Shown piece after piece: positions 14,132 to 19,533 of a stretch of 37,580 bases of DNA (position 1 is its first letter; each line of letters begins with the position of its first letter). The translations under genes were made by a program, and so were the position numbers. Location: positions 1-37,580 of the IMG/VR virus record IMGVR_UViG_3300043446_004071, one strand, 5' to 3'. The notes beneath the pieces are model-generated. The model searched no databases. It was not told the DNA's origin and worked only from the letters and a program-made list of their open reading frames with translations. Source of the DNA: a virus.

Positions 14132-15178
14132 TTATTTTTTAATGCTCTGTTCGTTGATCCAAGTGTAGATTTTATGAATACCTTCTTCAAGACTTTGAGA
14201 ATAATCCCAATCCAACTTCTCACGAATTAAATCATTATTAGAATTACGACCACGAACTCCTAGTGGACCATCAATATGCTTCGTCTCAACATTCTTCCCT
14301 GCAACTTTAGCAGTAGTCTCAACAAGCTGGTTGATAGTAACCATTTCTTCAGAACCAATATTTACAGGCCCAATAAAATTGGATTCCATCAAACGACGAG
14401 TTGCTTCAATACATTCATCAACATAAAGGAAAGAACGAGTCTGTTGACCATCCCCCCAAACTTCAATGGTTCCGCCTTCCTTTGGAAGCTGCGCAACCTT
14501 ACGACAGATGGCGGCTGGAGCCTTCTCTCTACCACCATCCCAGGTGCCTTCAGGTCCGAAGATGTTGTGATACCTAGCTACACGGACAGGAATGCCATAG
14601 TTACGGTGATATGCGAAGTAAAGACGTTCTGAGAAGAGCTTTTCCCATCCATACTCAGAATCTGGATTCGCTGGATATGCAGAGTCTTCCCTACAATCTG
14701 GGTTCTCTGGGTCCAGTTGATTGTGTTCTGGGTACATGCAAGCAGAACTTGAATAGAAAATTTTAGTCTTATTTACACCGTCTCTTCTATTACGTTCCTT
14801 TTGCATTTCAAGAACGTTCAGGTTAATCGTAACAGAGTTATGCATAATGTCTGCATCGTTTTCTCCAGTGAAAACAAATCCCGCACCACCCATATCAGCA
14901 GCAAACTGATAGATTTCATCAAATGATTGGATAAGATTATCTGGAACTAATTGATAAAAATTTCCCAAGTAACCTTTGAATTGAAGACATGCTGCAGTAA
15001 ATTTTACATCTCGCAAATCCCCCTGAATAAATTCATGAGCTTCTGTTTCAGAGAACTCAGGGCGTTTAAGATCAACCCCACGAACCCAATATCCTTCAGA
15101 CCGAAGTCGTTTAACCATATGACTTCCAATAAAGCCACCAGCACCAAGTACAAGTGCTGTTTTCTTATAATCACTCAT
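14132..15178 (-). CDS. GDP-mannose 3,5-epimerase-like SDR sugar epimerase
   Basis: 348 aa, ATG at 15178. The extended SDR NAD-binding motif GAGGFIG is at 12-18, and YGWEK gives the catalytic Y176-x-x-x-K180. Two further residues diagnostic of GDP-mannose 3,5-epimerase are present in matching contexts: Cys147 in SSACMYPE and Lys219 in REKAPAAICRK. FAADMGGAGFVF and VDLKRPEFSETEAHEF also follow that family. Plant GME makes GDP-L-galactose and GDP-L-gulose from GDP-mannose; bacterial relatives epimerise other GDP- or ADP-linked sugars. It is the first enzyme gene of the cassette and is somewhat less A+T-rich than the transferases. It likely supplies an L-sugar donor. Confidence 0.85.
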   Translation of the reverse strand: MSDYKKTALVLGAGGFIGSHMVKRLRSEGYWVRGVDLKRPEFSETEAHEFIQGDLRDVKFTAACLQFKGYLGNFYQLVPDNLIQSFDEIYQFAADMGGAGFVFTGENDADIMHNSVTINLNVLEMQKERNRRDGVNKTKIFYSSSACMYPEHNQLDPENPDCREDSAYPANPDSEYGWEKLFSERLYFAYHRNYGIPVRVARYHNIFGPEGTWDGGREKAPAAICRKVAQLPKEGGTIEVWGDGQQTRSFLYVDECIEATRRLMESNFIGPVNIGSEEMVTINQLVETTAKVAGKNVETKHIDGPLGVRGRNSNNDLIREKLDWDYSQSLEEGIHKIYTWINEQSIKK

Positions 15179-15225
15179 AAATTTTATTTAATAAAAATGA
15201 TGTATAGTATATATTTTATATAAAA

Positions 15226-15408
15226 TTATTTAAACTCCTCAATAAGACCTTGTTTTTCCATTCTTTCAATAATTTCATTCTTATAAGGAACTAAAACAAT
15301 TCCTTCACCAGTTGGAGTTCTCACAAGAAACCCTTCTTCGTCAGTCTCTAAACGATTCATAATTTCATCAAAATGTTCTTCAAAGTATTCTAAGGTAATT
15401 TCTTCCAT
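15226..15408 (-). CDS. Phd/YefM antitoxin-like small protein, 60 aa
   Basis: ATG at 15408 immediately after the previous stop. ITLEYFEEHFDEIMNRLETD, then GFLVRTPTGEGIVLVPYKN, follow the Phd/YefM N-terminal fold (helix, helix, strand hairpin ending in a L-V-P motif). Acidic C-terminus, no toxin-binding tail of normal length, and no toxin-like partner beside it. It may be a DNA-binding regulator or a neutraliser of a host toxin. A perfect sigma-70 promoter overlaps the gene junction, with a predicted transcription start inside this gene's ATG, so this gene itself must be translated mainly from upstream transcripts. Confidence 0.65.
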   Translation of the reverse strand: MEEITLEYFEEHFDEIMNRLETDEEGFLVRTPTGEGIVLVPYKNEIIERMEKQGLIEEFK

Positions 15409-15660
15409 TCAATTATATTTTTGATGTTCAATTATGTCAATATAATTACTTGTATCTTTAAATGAAATATCAGTGAGTACTGAAGTTCCATTAATAGTTG
15501 TATAAGTTTTTGTAATCTCAAGAGATAATTGAACAGAGTTAGAGGAAGGTACTACGAAAGAGCCCGTAATTTTATCCTTCCACATATCAGAACAAAAAGT
15601 TACACCATTCTTCAAATCTTTTTGAAGTTCGTACTCATCAAAATATGGAGTTGTGCTCAT
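15409..15660 (-). CDS. Hypothetical protein, 83 aa
   Basis: ATG at 15660 inside an ATGA overlap with the previous small ORF. Sequence begins MSTTPYFDEYELQKDL and has alternating beta-type runs (GSFVVPSSNSVQLSLEITKT, GTSVLTDISF), with no Cys pairs or membrane segment. The gene's last codons overlap the -35 to -10 region of a downstream promoter. Family unknown. Confidence 0.6.
   Translation of the reverse strand: MSTTPYFDEYELQKDLKNGVTFCSDMWKDKITGSFVVPSSNSVQLSLEITKTYTTINGTSVLTDISFKDTSNYIDIIEHQKYN
15412..15440 (-). promoter_or_regulatory. Perfect-consensus sigma-70 promoter before the glycan cassette
   Basis: Minus strand TTGACA (15440-15435), 17-nt spacer, TATAAT (15417-15412): both boxes are exact consensus at optimal spacing. 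It lies within the end of the 83-aa gene. The predicted start, near 15405, falls just inside the ATG of the Phd-like gene, so the first full gene downstream is the epimerase at 15178. Confidence 0.75.
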
Positions 15661-15779
15661 TCTCTACTGTTAATAAAGTGTAGATACATTATTCCATATA
15701 TTGGAACTATTGTCAATCCATAACACAAAAGAAACATAGTAGTGTTATGATGAAAAATAAATGATACAAAGTCTCTCAT
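15657..15779 (-). CDS. Small predicted membrane protein, 40 aa
   Basis: ATG at 15779 and TGA at 15659-15657, both in 4-nt ATGA overlaps with its neighbours. It starts MRDFVSFIFHHNTT and contains one hydrophobic segment (MFLLCYGLTIVPIYGIMYL) sized for a membrane helix, with a short polar end (HFINSRE). Function unknown. A second sigma-70-like promoter overlaps the coding sequence. Confidence 0.6.
   Translation of the reverse strand: MRDFVSFIFHHNTTMFLLCYGLTIVPIYGIMYLHFINSRE
15688..15716 (-). promoter_or_regulatory. Possible sigma-70 type promoter inside the 40-aa ORF
   Basis: Minus strand TTGACA (15716-15711), 17-nt spacer, AATAAT (15693-15688). It would start transcription about 20 nt before the 83-aa gene. 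Exact -35 and good spacing, but it lies in coding sequence and could be chance. Confidence 0.45.
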
Positions 15780-15895
15780 TCAGTGTCGTCCTCCTCTTCT
15801 TCCATATCACCATCATAAGGTTCTGAAAATAATTCATCCATTTTCATTTTTAAAACTTTCTCATAGAGTAGCTTGTAATCTTCATCTGTGTTCAT
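15776..15895 (-). CDS. Small acidic protein, 39 aa
   Basis: The ATG at 15895 overlaps the previous stop (ATGA), and its own TGA overlaps the next ATG. It starts MNTDEDYKLLYEKVLKMKMD and ends in a run of Glu and Asp. No recognised family. Coupling on both sides is the main support. Confidence 0.6.
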   Translation of the reverse strand: MNTDEDYKLLYEKVLKMKMDELFSEPYDGDMEEEEDDTE

Positions 15896-16041
15896 TTAAA
15901 ATGAGTAAACATCTTTTCAAAAGGGTCTTTTTTTGTAATCATAATTTCAACTGCTCTTTTATAAAATTGATTATCAGTTGTTCCTCTTTCCTCCATTTTT
16001 TCTTTAATTTTTTTCCAATTGTTATAAGTTTCTTGGTCCAT
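15892..16041 (-). CDS. Small charged protein, 49 aa
   Basis: ATG at 16041, TGA in an ATGA overlap at 15894-15892. It starts MDQETYNNWKKIKEKMEERG; predicted helical and basic/acidic mixed, without membrane segment. The frame is also open for ten codons upstream (ITVLPHRSIS) but offers no start codon there. Function unknown. Confidence 0.6.
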   Translation of the reverse strand: MDQETYNNWKKIKEKMEERGTTDNQFYKRAVEIMITKKDPFEKMFTHFK

Positions 16042-16067
16042 TGAAATTGAGCGATGGGGTAGAACTG

Positions 16068-16325
16068 TTATCTCACTTCATATTCCAATCTACGAACTTT
16101 TCTCTTTTTACGCTCTTCTTGAAATTGTAAATCTTGAGGAGTTAATACATTTGAAGTTTCATTCTTGCTTTTTGGAATTCCAGAAATGATCTGAACTAAT
16201 GATAGATCATTAGCAGAGATTCTGTCATTTAAAATCATTGTCATATTAGGACATCCACAAGAATGAGCTTTAGACGGATGAGAAGTTAATTCAGTATTGC
16301 AAGCCTTGCATAAGATTTTTAGCAT
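16068..16325 (-). CDS. Zinc-ribbon-like small protein, 85 aa
   Basis: ATG at 16325. Near the N-terminus CKACNTELTSHPSKAHSCGC supplies C-x-x-C and C-x-C pairs with a histidine between them, as in a small zinc finger. A helical middle follows, then a strongly basic tail (EERKKRKVRRLEYEVR). It looks like a nucleic-acid-binding or transcription-related phage protein; similar small Cys-rich proteins are common in cyanophages. First gene of the chain of small coupled genes. A CCTAAATA box lies 27 nt upstream. Confidence 0.65.
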   Translation of the reverse strand: MLKILCKACNTELTSHPSKAHSCGCPNMTMILNDRISANDLSLVQIISGIPKSKNETSNVLTPQDLQFQEERKKRKVRRLEYEVR

Positions 16326-16351
16326 AATATTTTCGAAGCTATAATAAACAT

Positions 16352-16359
16352 TATTTAGG
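16352..16359 (-). promoter_or_regulatory. CCTAAATA box, possible late-promoter variant
   Basis: Minus strand GCCTAAATAATG, 27 nt before the ATG at 16325, inside an imperfect inverted repeat (GAAGC ... GCTTC). The same CCTAAATAAT occurs 26 nt before the gene starting at 24120. Two hits at the same distance suggest a variant of the T4-type late box, but this is not proven. Confidence 0.35.
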
Positions 16360-16372
16360 CTTCAAATATACA

Positions 16373-16403
16373 AAAAAAAGAAGGTATGTCAATACCTTCT
16401 TTT
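16373..16403 (-). terminator. Rho-independent terminator after the porin gene
   Basis: An 11-bp stem (AAAGAAGGTAT / ATACCTTCTTT, 4-nt loop) followed on the minus strand by eight T. It lies about 35 nt after the porin stop. Confidence 0.85.
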
Positions 16404-16438
16404 AAAATATTTAATTTTCTTAACTTATGAGTAGTTTA

Positions 16439-17917
16439 TCAGAAGGTGAACTTTGTTTGAACCACGCCACCCCAACGAGATTCATCTCCTTTGATTCGTT
16501 GGTTATCACTCACATAAAATAGTGCAGGAGTAATACTGATATTATCGGAAACTTGATACTTATAGAAAACTTCTAGCATCGTTGCCTTATCTAGATTCTC
16601 TTCAGTAGGTGCTTGTCCAACTGCAACTCCAGCAGAGTTACGCTTGGCAAATACATCAGACCATTGGAGACCTGCAAACCAAGAGTCGGAATCAGTAGCA
16701 TTACTCTTCACACCACTTACAGTGTTCCAACCATATCCACCAGAGATGGAAGGAAGAATACCAGAAGTCAGTGGTTGCCAATAGGCATTCACAGAGTAAC
16801 TATTGGAGGTTTGACCAGGAACAAGAGTTCCAGAAGCTCCCTGGAAGCCATTGTAAGTACGAACTCGGGTGCCTTCAGTACCATAGCGATAACCAAGACC
16901 TAGACCCCAGTTTGTACCTTGATAACCAACCTGAGCCAGAGTATTCAGAGAACCAGTTTCATCAAAAACTCCAGTTTCGCTATCATCGCCATTTTGAGCA
17001 ACATAGTTTACGCCAGCCAGGAAGCCTGTATTACTCGGCTTCCAAAGAGCACCAAAACCAGAACCAGTAGCTTTATTGTAAACTCCAGGAGCGCCTGCAA
17101 CTTGGAAGAAATCAAGAATCTCAGACTTATATGCAGAAGGAATCCAAGCCATTTCAGTATTACGAACTTTCGCACCAGCAGTCAGAGTTGTGCTATTACC
17201 AAATACTGGGAACTGATAATAGAGTCGGTCAAGAACTACACTATCCCCAACAGTGGTTTGAGTGTTGTCTGCCTTATCAAGTTTAAACAGAGAAGAAGAT
17301 GAACCGAATGGGTCAGCACTGAAGTTTGCAGAACGAAGACGAGTACGTAGAAGGTCTTTGCCAGTAAATGAGGTATCAAAATTCAGACGTACATCATAGT
17401 TAAAAGCAACATTCCCTCGTTCAACTTTATCTCGTGTTTTATATTCTGGAACACCACCAAGAACGAAAGTAGTTTCACCACGAAGACGAGTAGTAGTAGA
17501 GAATTGTTGAGCTTCTAGTTGACCAACTTTAGATTCAAGACCATCTACCCGACCACGAAGAACAGAAAGTTCGTGAGAGAATTCTGTAGTGAGTTTCTTT
17601 AGCTCATCAGTAACTTCAGAAACACGATCAAGGCAAGCATTTAGAAGAGCAGCTGCTTCATAACGAGTCAGTGCTTGGCCACCTTTAAATGTACCAGAGG
17701 GGTAACCAGCAACACATCCATAACGCTCTACTAGAGAGGATAGTGCTTGATATGCCCAATCAGTTGGACGAACATCGGAAAATTGAGCTACGTTTGTTAC
17801 TTGGTCCTGATTTGAATATTGATTAATTGCAGTTAGATTCAGTTCTGATGCTTGAACTGCTGGTGATAGAATTACACCAAGAGCAGCAGGAGCAATCATA
17901 AGTTCTTTAAGAGTCAT
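16439..17917 (-). CDS. Cyanobacterial SLH-domain outer-membrane porin (iron-uptake/OprB type)
   Basis: 492 aa from the ATG at 17917; a TTG seven codons upstream is less likely. The N-terminal signal peptide ends around SPAVQA/S (residue 23). Residues 47-100 are an SLH domain (FSDVRPTDWAYQALSSLVER, YPSGTFKGGQALTRYEAA), which anchors cyanobacterial porins to peptidoglycan-linked polymer. A coiled-coil spacer follows (about 100-138). Beta-barrel strands run from about 140 to the end, closing with VVQTKFTF and the terminal Phe that outer-membrane insertion needs. This is the layout of cyanobacterial SomA/SomB and iron-uptake porins, complete and apparently functional. The gene is less A+T-rich than its neighbours, which suggests capture from a host. 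It follows a secreted lysozyme-like gene by 36 nt in the same unit. Confidence 0.9.
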   Translation of the reverse strand: MTLKELMIAPAALGVILSPAVQASELNLTAINQYSNQDQVTNVAQFSDVRPTDWAYQALSSLVERYGCVAGYPSGTFKGGQALTRYEAAALLNACLDRVSEVTDELKKLTTEFSHELSVLRGRVDGLESKVGQLEAQQFSTTTRLRGETTFVLGGVPEYKTRDKVERGNVAFNYDVRLNFDTSFTGKDLLRTRLRSANFSADPFGSSSSLFKLDKADNTQTTVGDSVVLDRLYYQFPVFGNSTTLTAGAKVRNTEMAWIPSAYKSEILDFFQVAGAPGVYNKATGSGFGALWKPSNTGFLAGVNYVAQNGDDSETGVFDETGSLNTLAQVGYQGTNWGLGLGYRYGTEGTRVRTYNGFQGASGTLVPGQTSNSYSVNAYWQPLTSGILPSISGGYGWNTVSGVKSNATDSDSWFAGLQWSDVFAKRNSAGVAVGQAPTEENLDKATMLEVFYKYQVSDNISITPALFYVSDNQRIKGDESRWGGVVQTKFTF

Positions 17918-17953
17918 ATTTTTATAAGTAAAGGACAAAAAATTTTAAATGAA

Positions 17954-18604
17954 TTATGAAGTTGGTGCTTCATAAGTGAATCTATTGAGGTAGTCATAAG
18001 CATAACGGTCTCGTGGGCCTTTAATTCCCCAACCCAACCAAGAAAAAGCTAGTCTCATATAAAAATTGACTGGCTGATTGGGGAGTTTAAGTTTATCTTC
18101 AATTCGCTTCCATTGTGGCTCGGTAAACACATAATCTAATTGAGTATCAAAAGAAGATGGGTCTCCTCCTACTTTTCTAGCGTGAAGACCTAATCCGTGA
18201 TAACGGTCGGATGAAGTAAATTGAATAATACCATAACCACCACGTCTACAAGAGTGATATGGAATCCTCGCTCCACCTTCGCAAATATTTGAAATAAACT
18301 GACTTTCTTGTTTAATATTTGCCATAATAGTAGCTAAAGCAACTTTGTCAGTAATTCCACGCTCTTGAAGAGAATTAAGGGTAAATAATTCGTTTGAATT
18401 ACAACCTTTACAAGTTAGCCATTTTTCTTTTGGCTTTTCGTCTGGAGCAACCTCTTTGGTCGCTGTCTCCTGAATTTGCATCATTTTTTCTAGCTTATTT
18501 TCTGAATTTGAAATAGATGCTAAACTCGGTGTTGGCAGTGTTGCCGCTGATGTTGCAGCCATTCCTAAAAGAGAAATAGCCACAAGTGTAAGGGTTTTAT
18601 GCAT
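17954..18604 (-). CDS. Secreted lysozyme-like protein (phage tail lysozyme fold)
   Basis: 216 aa, ATG at 18604. A clear signal peptide (KTLTLVAISLLGMAATSA) is followed by a polar linker to about residue 60, then a domain with ANIKQESQF (catalytic-type Glu100), GGYGIIQFTSSDR (122-134) and DTQLDYVFTE (153-162). That order (N-x-x-x-E-S-x-F, G-x-Y-G-x-x-Q-x-T) is the phage tail lysozyme/muramidase pattern. Tail lysozymes usually lack a signal peptide, so this one seems exported by the host Sec pathway, as a secreted endolysin or a periplasmic modifier. It precedes a porin in one transcription unit that starts with a structured leader. Confidence 0.8.
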   Translation of the reverse strand: MHKTLTLVAISLLGMAATSAATLPTPSLASISNSENKLEKMMQIQETATKEVAPDEKPKEKWLTCKGCNSNELFTLNSLQERGITDKVALATIMANIKQESQFISNICEGGARIPYHSCRRGGYGIIQFTSSDRYHGLGLHARKVGGDPSSFDTQLDYVFTEPQWKRIEDKLKLPNQPVNFYMRLAFSWLGWGIKGPRDRYAYDYLNRFTYEAPTS

Positions 18605-18717
18605 TAGTTTAAGGTAACTCTACATCGCAGCTTTGGTGAAGTGTCACTCCCTCTTCCCAGAGGGCATCACCCTGCGCTCTCGTTTCACAAAACTTCACCT
18701 TGAAGTGTGAAGCTCTC
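18605..18717 (-). promoter_or_regulatory. Structured 5' leader RNA candidate
   Basis: About 105 nt between the predicted transcription start (near 18711) and the lysozyme ATG, clearly more G+C-rich than surrounding DNA. On the transcript: a hairpin ACTTCA-agg-TGAAGT at 18706-18692; a hairpin CCCTCT-GGGA-AGAGGG with a GNRA tetraloop at 18664-18649; and an 8-bp long-range match GGTGAAGT (18699-18692) with ACTTCACC (18642-18635) that competes with the first hairpin. Two exclusive folds suggest a switch. No known riboswitch class was recognised. Confidence 0.5.
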
Positions 18718-18746
18718 ATTATGTCTCAGTATTTATCGCCTGTCAA
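18718..18746 (-). promoter_or_regulatory. Host sigma-70 type promoter for lysozyme-porin unit
   Basis: Minus strand TTGACA (18746-18741), 17-nt spacer, CATAAT (18723-18718). The spacer also contains GATAAATA, close to the late consensus, so the unit might fire early and late. The -35 box overlaps the stop codon of the preceding gene. Confidence 0.75.
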
Positions 18747-18928
18747 GTCTTGCTCACACGACGCACAGTGAGAATGGTAGGCTTATCCTTTTCAATTAAC
18801 CATTCACGAATTTCTTCGTGAATGGAACAAGCATCTAGTTGTCGTCCTTCTTCACATAAATCACACATTTGAGAAAGTAGATGCTTTTTTGTTTCCTCAC
18901 AAAGAGAAAGTATTTCCTTTTTCCTCAT
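18743..18928 (-). CDS. Small hypothetical early protein, 61 aa
   Basis: The ATG at 18928 (MRKKEILSLCEETKKHLL) is preferred over 18964, because the promoter -10 box at 18960-18955 puts the transcript start after 18964. It contains CDLCEEGRQLDAC, a loose Cys cluster, in an otherwise helical charged protein; the C-terminus is basic. It has its own consensus-like promoter with direct repeats. Small early phage proteins with such promoters often take over host functions, but nothing specific is recognisable here. Confidence 0.62.
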   Translation of the reverse strand: MRKKEILSLCEETKKHLLSQMCDLCEEGRQLDACSIHEEIREWLIEKDKPTILTVRRVSKT

Positions 18929-18945
18929 TTTAATCTCAAATTCTT

Positions 18946-18974
18946 GACTCTTAAATAGTATCAAGACTCTTAAA
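18946..18974 (-). repeat. Two 10-bp direct repeats over an early promoter
   Basis: TTTAAGAGTC (minus strand) occurs at 18974-18965 and 18955-18946, 19 bp apart. One copy lies in the spacer, the other starts at the -10 box. The placement is that of an operator, but no regulator is known. Confidence 0.45.
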
Positions 18975-18983
18975 CAATGTCAA
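18955..18983 (-). promoter_or_regulatory. Host sigma-70 type promoter for the 61-aa gene
   Basis: Minus strand TTGACA (18983-18978), 17-nt spacer, TACTAT (18960-18955), in the divergent gap between the 61-aa gene and the plus-strand endonuclease gene. Confidence 0.75.
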
Positions 18984-18992
18984 ATTGAACTT

Positions 18993-19418
18993 ATGAACTG
19001 GAAATACAATCAAGAAGATTACCTAGAAGCATCAAAAGAATTTGAAGGATTTGTTTATCTTATTACTAATCTTACTAATAATAAAAAATATATTGGTAAA
19101 AAATCTTTCTGGACTAGAAAAAAAGACCCTAAAACGGGTCGTAGAAAAACTAAAGAAAGTGATTGGAAAAATTACTTTAGCTCTTGTGACCAACTCAAAG
19201 AAGATGTAAAGACTTTAGGTAAAGATAATTTTTCAAGATATATTCTTTATCTTTGTCCTCACAAGAAGTCAATGTCTTACTATGAAACTTATGAACAATT
19301 TAAAAGAAATGTTTTAATGACTGATGATTATTATAATACAAATATTGAAGGTAAATTCTTTACTAGTGAAAGAGAATCCATTTATGAATCCGTATTAAAA
19401 GCTCAAGAAGCTCTATAG
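18993..19418 (+). CDS. GIY-YIG endonuclease (Seg/Hef-like homing endonuclease)
   Basis: 141 aa and the only plus-strand gene of the window. GFVYLITNLTNNKKYIGKK gives the G-x-V-Y and Y-I-G halves of the GIY-YIG motif; a following Arg (FWTR), Glu in SYYETYEQF and Asn in YYNTNIEG are in the right order for the catalytic R, E and N. The domain makes a DNA break at a specific site. There is no obvious C-terminal DNA-binding repeat, so it is a minimal form; related free-standing genes occur in T4 (seg) and in many cyanophages. It lies between a bidirectional terminator and a divergent promoter, as if inserted between two transcription units. Confidence 0.82.
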   Translation: MNWKYNQEDYLEASKEFEGFVYLITNLTNNKKYIGKKSFWTRKKDPKTGRRKTKESDWKNYFSSCDQLKEDVKTLGKDNFSRYILYLCPHKKSMSYYETYEQFKRNVLMTDDYYNTNIEGKFFTSERESIYESVLKAQEAL

Positions 19419-19457
19419 TATTCTTATAGATATAATAATTCCTTCAGTAACAGAAGG

Positions 19458-19485
19458 ATTGTAGCAGTGATTTTATATTTGTCAA
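19458..19485 (-). promoter_or_regulatory. Possible promoter antisense to the GIY-YIG gene
   Basis: Minus strand TTGACA (19485-19480), 16-nt spacer, TACAAT (19463-19458), in the 115-nt gap. A small hairpin (CCTTC / GAAGG) follows directly. Transcription from here would run against the endonuclease gene towards the 61-aa gene. Confidence 0.45.
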
Positions 19486-19486
19486 T

Positions 19487-19511
19487 AAAAAAGACCTCCT
19501 AGGAGGTCTTT
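19487..19511 (-). terminator. Bidirectional terminator between convergent genes
   Basis: A 22-nt perfect palindrome (stem AAAGACCTCCT), flanked on the minus strand by TTTTTT. It ends the minus-strand gene that stops at 19534; in the plus direction it has only a short T run, and may also end the endonuclease transcript. Confidence 0.82.
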
Positions 19512-19533
19512 ATGTATTATTTAAATATTATAT

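Noticed and set aside
16323-16356. Imperfect inverted repeat (GAAGC ... GCTTC) as a terminator
   Set aside because: A much stronger terminator lies 20 nt upstream on the transcript; this repeat has three mismatches and no T run, and holds a promoter-like box instead.
18605-18740. tRNA gene in the G+C-rich leader
   Set aside because: No T-loop, anticodon stem or acceptor pairing in tRNA order could be drawn on either strand.
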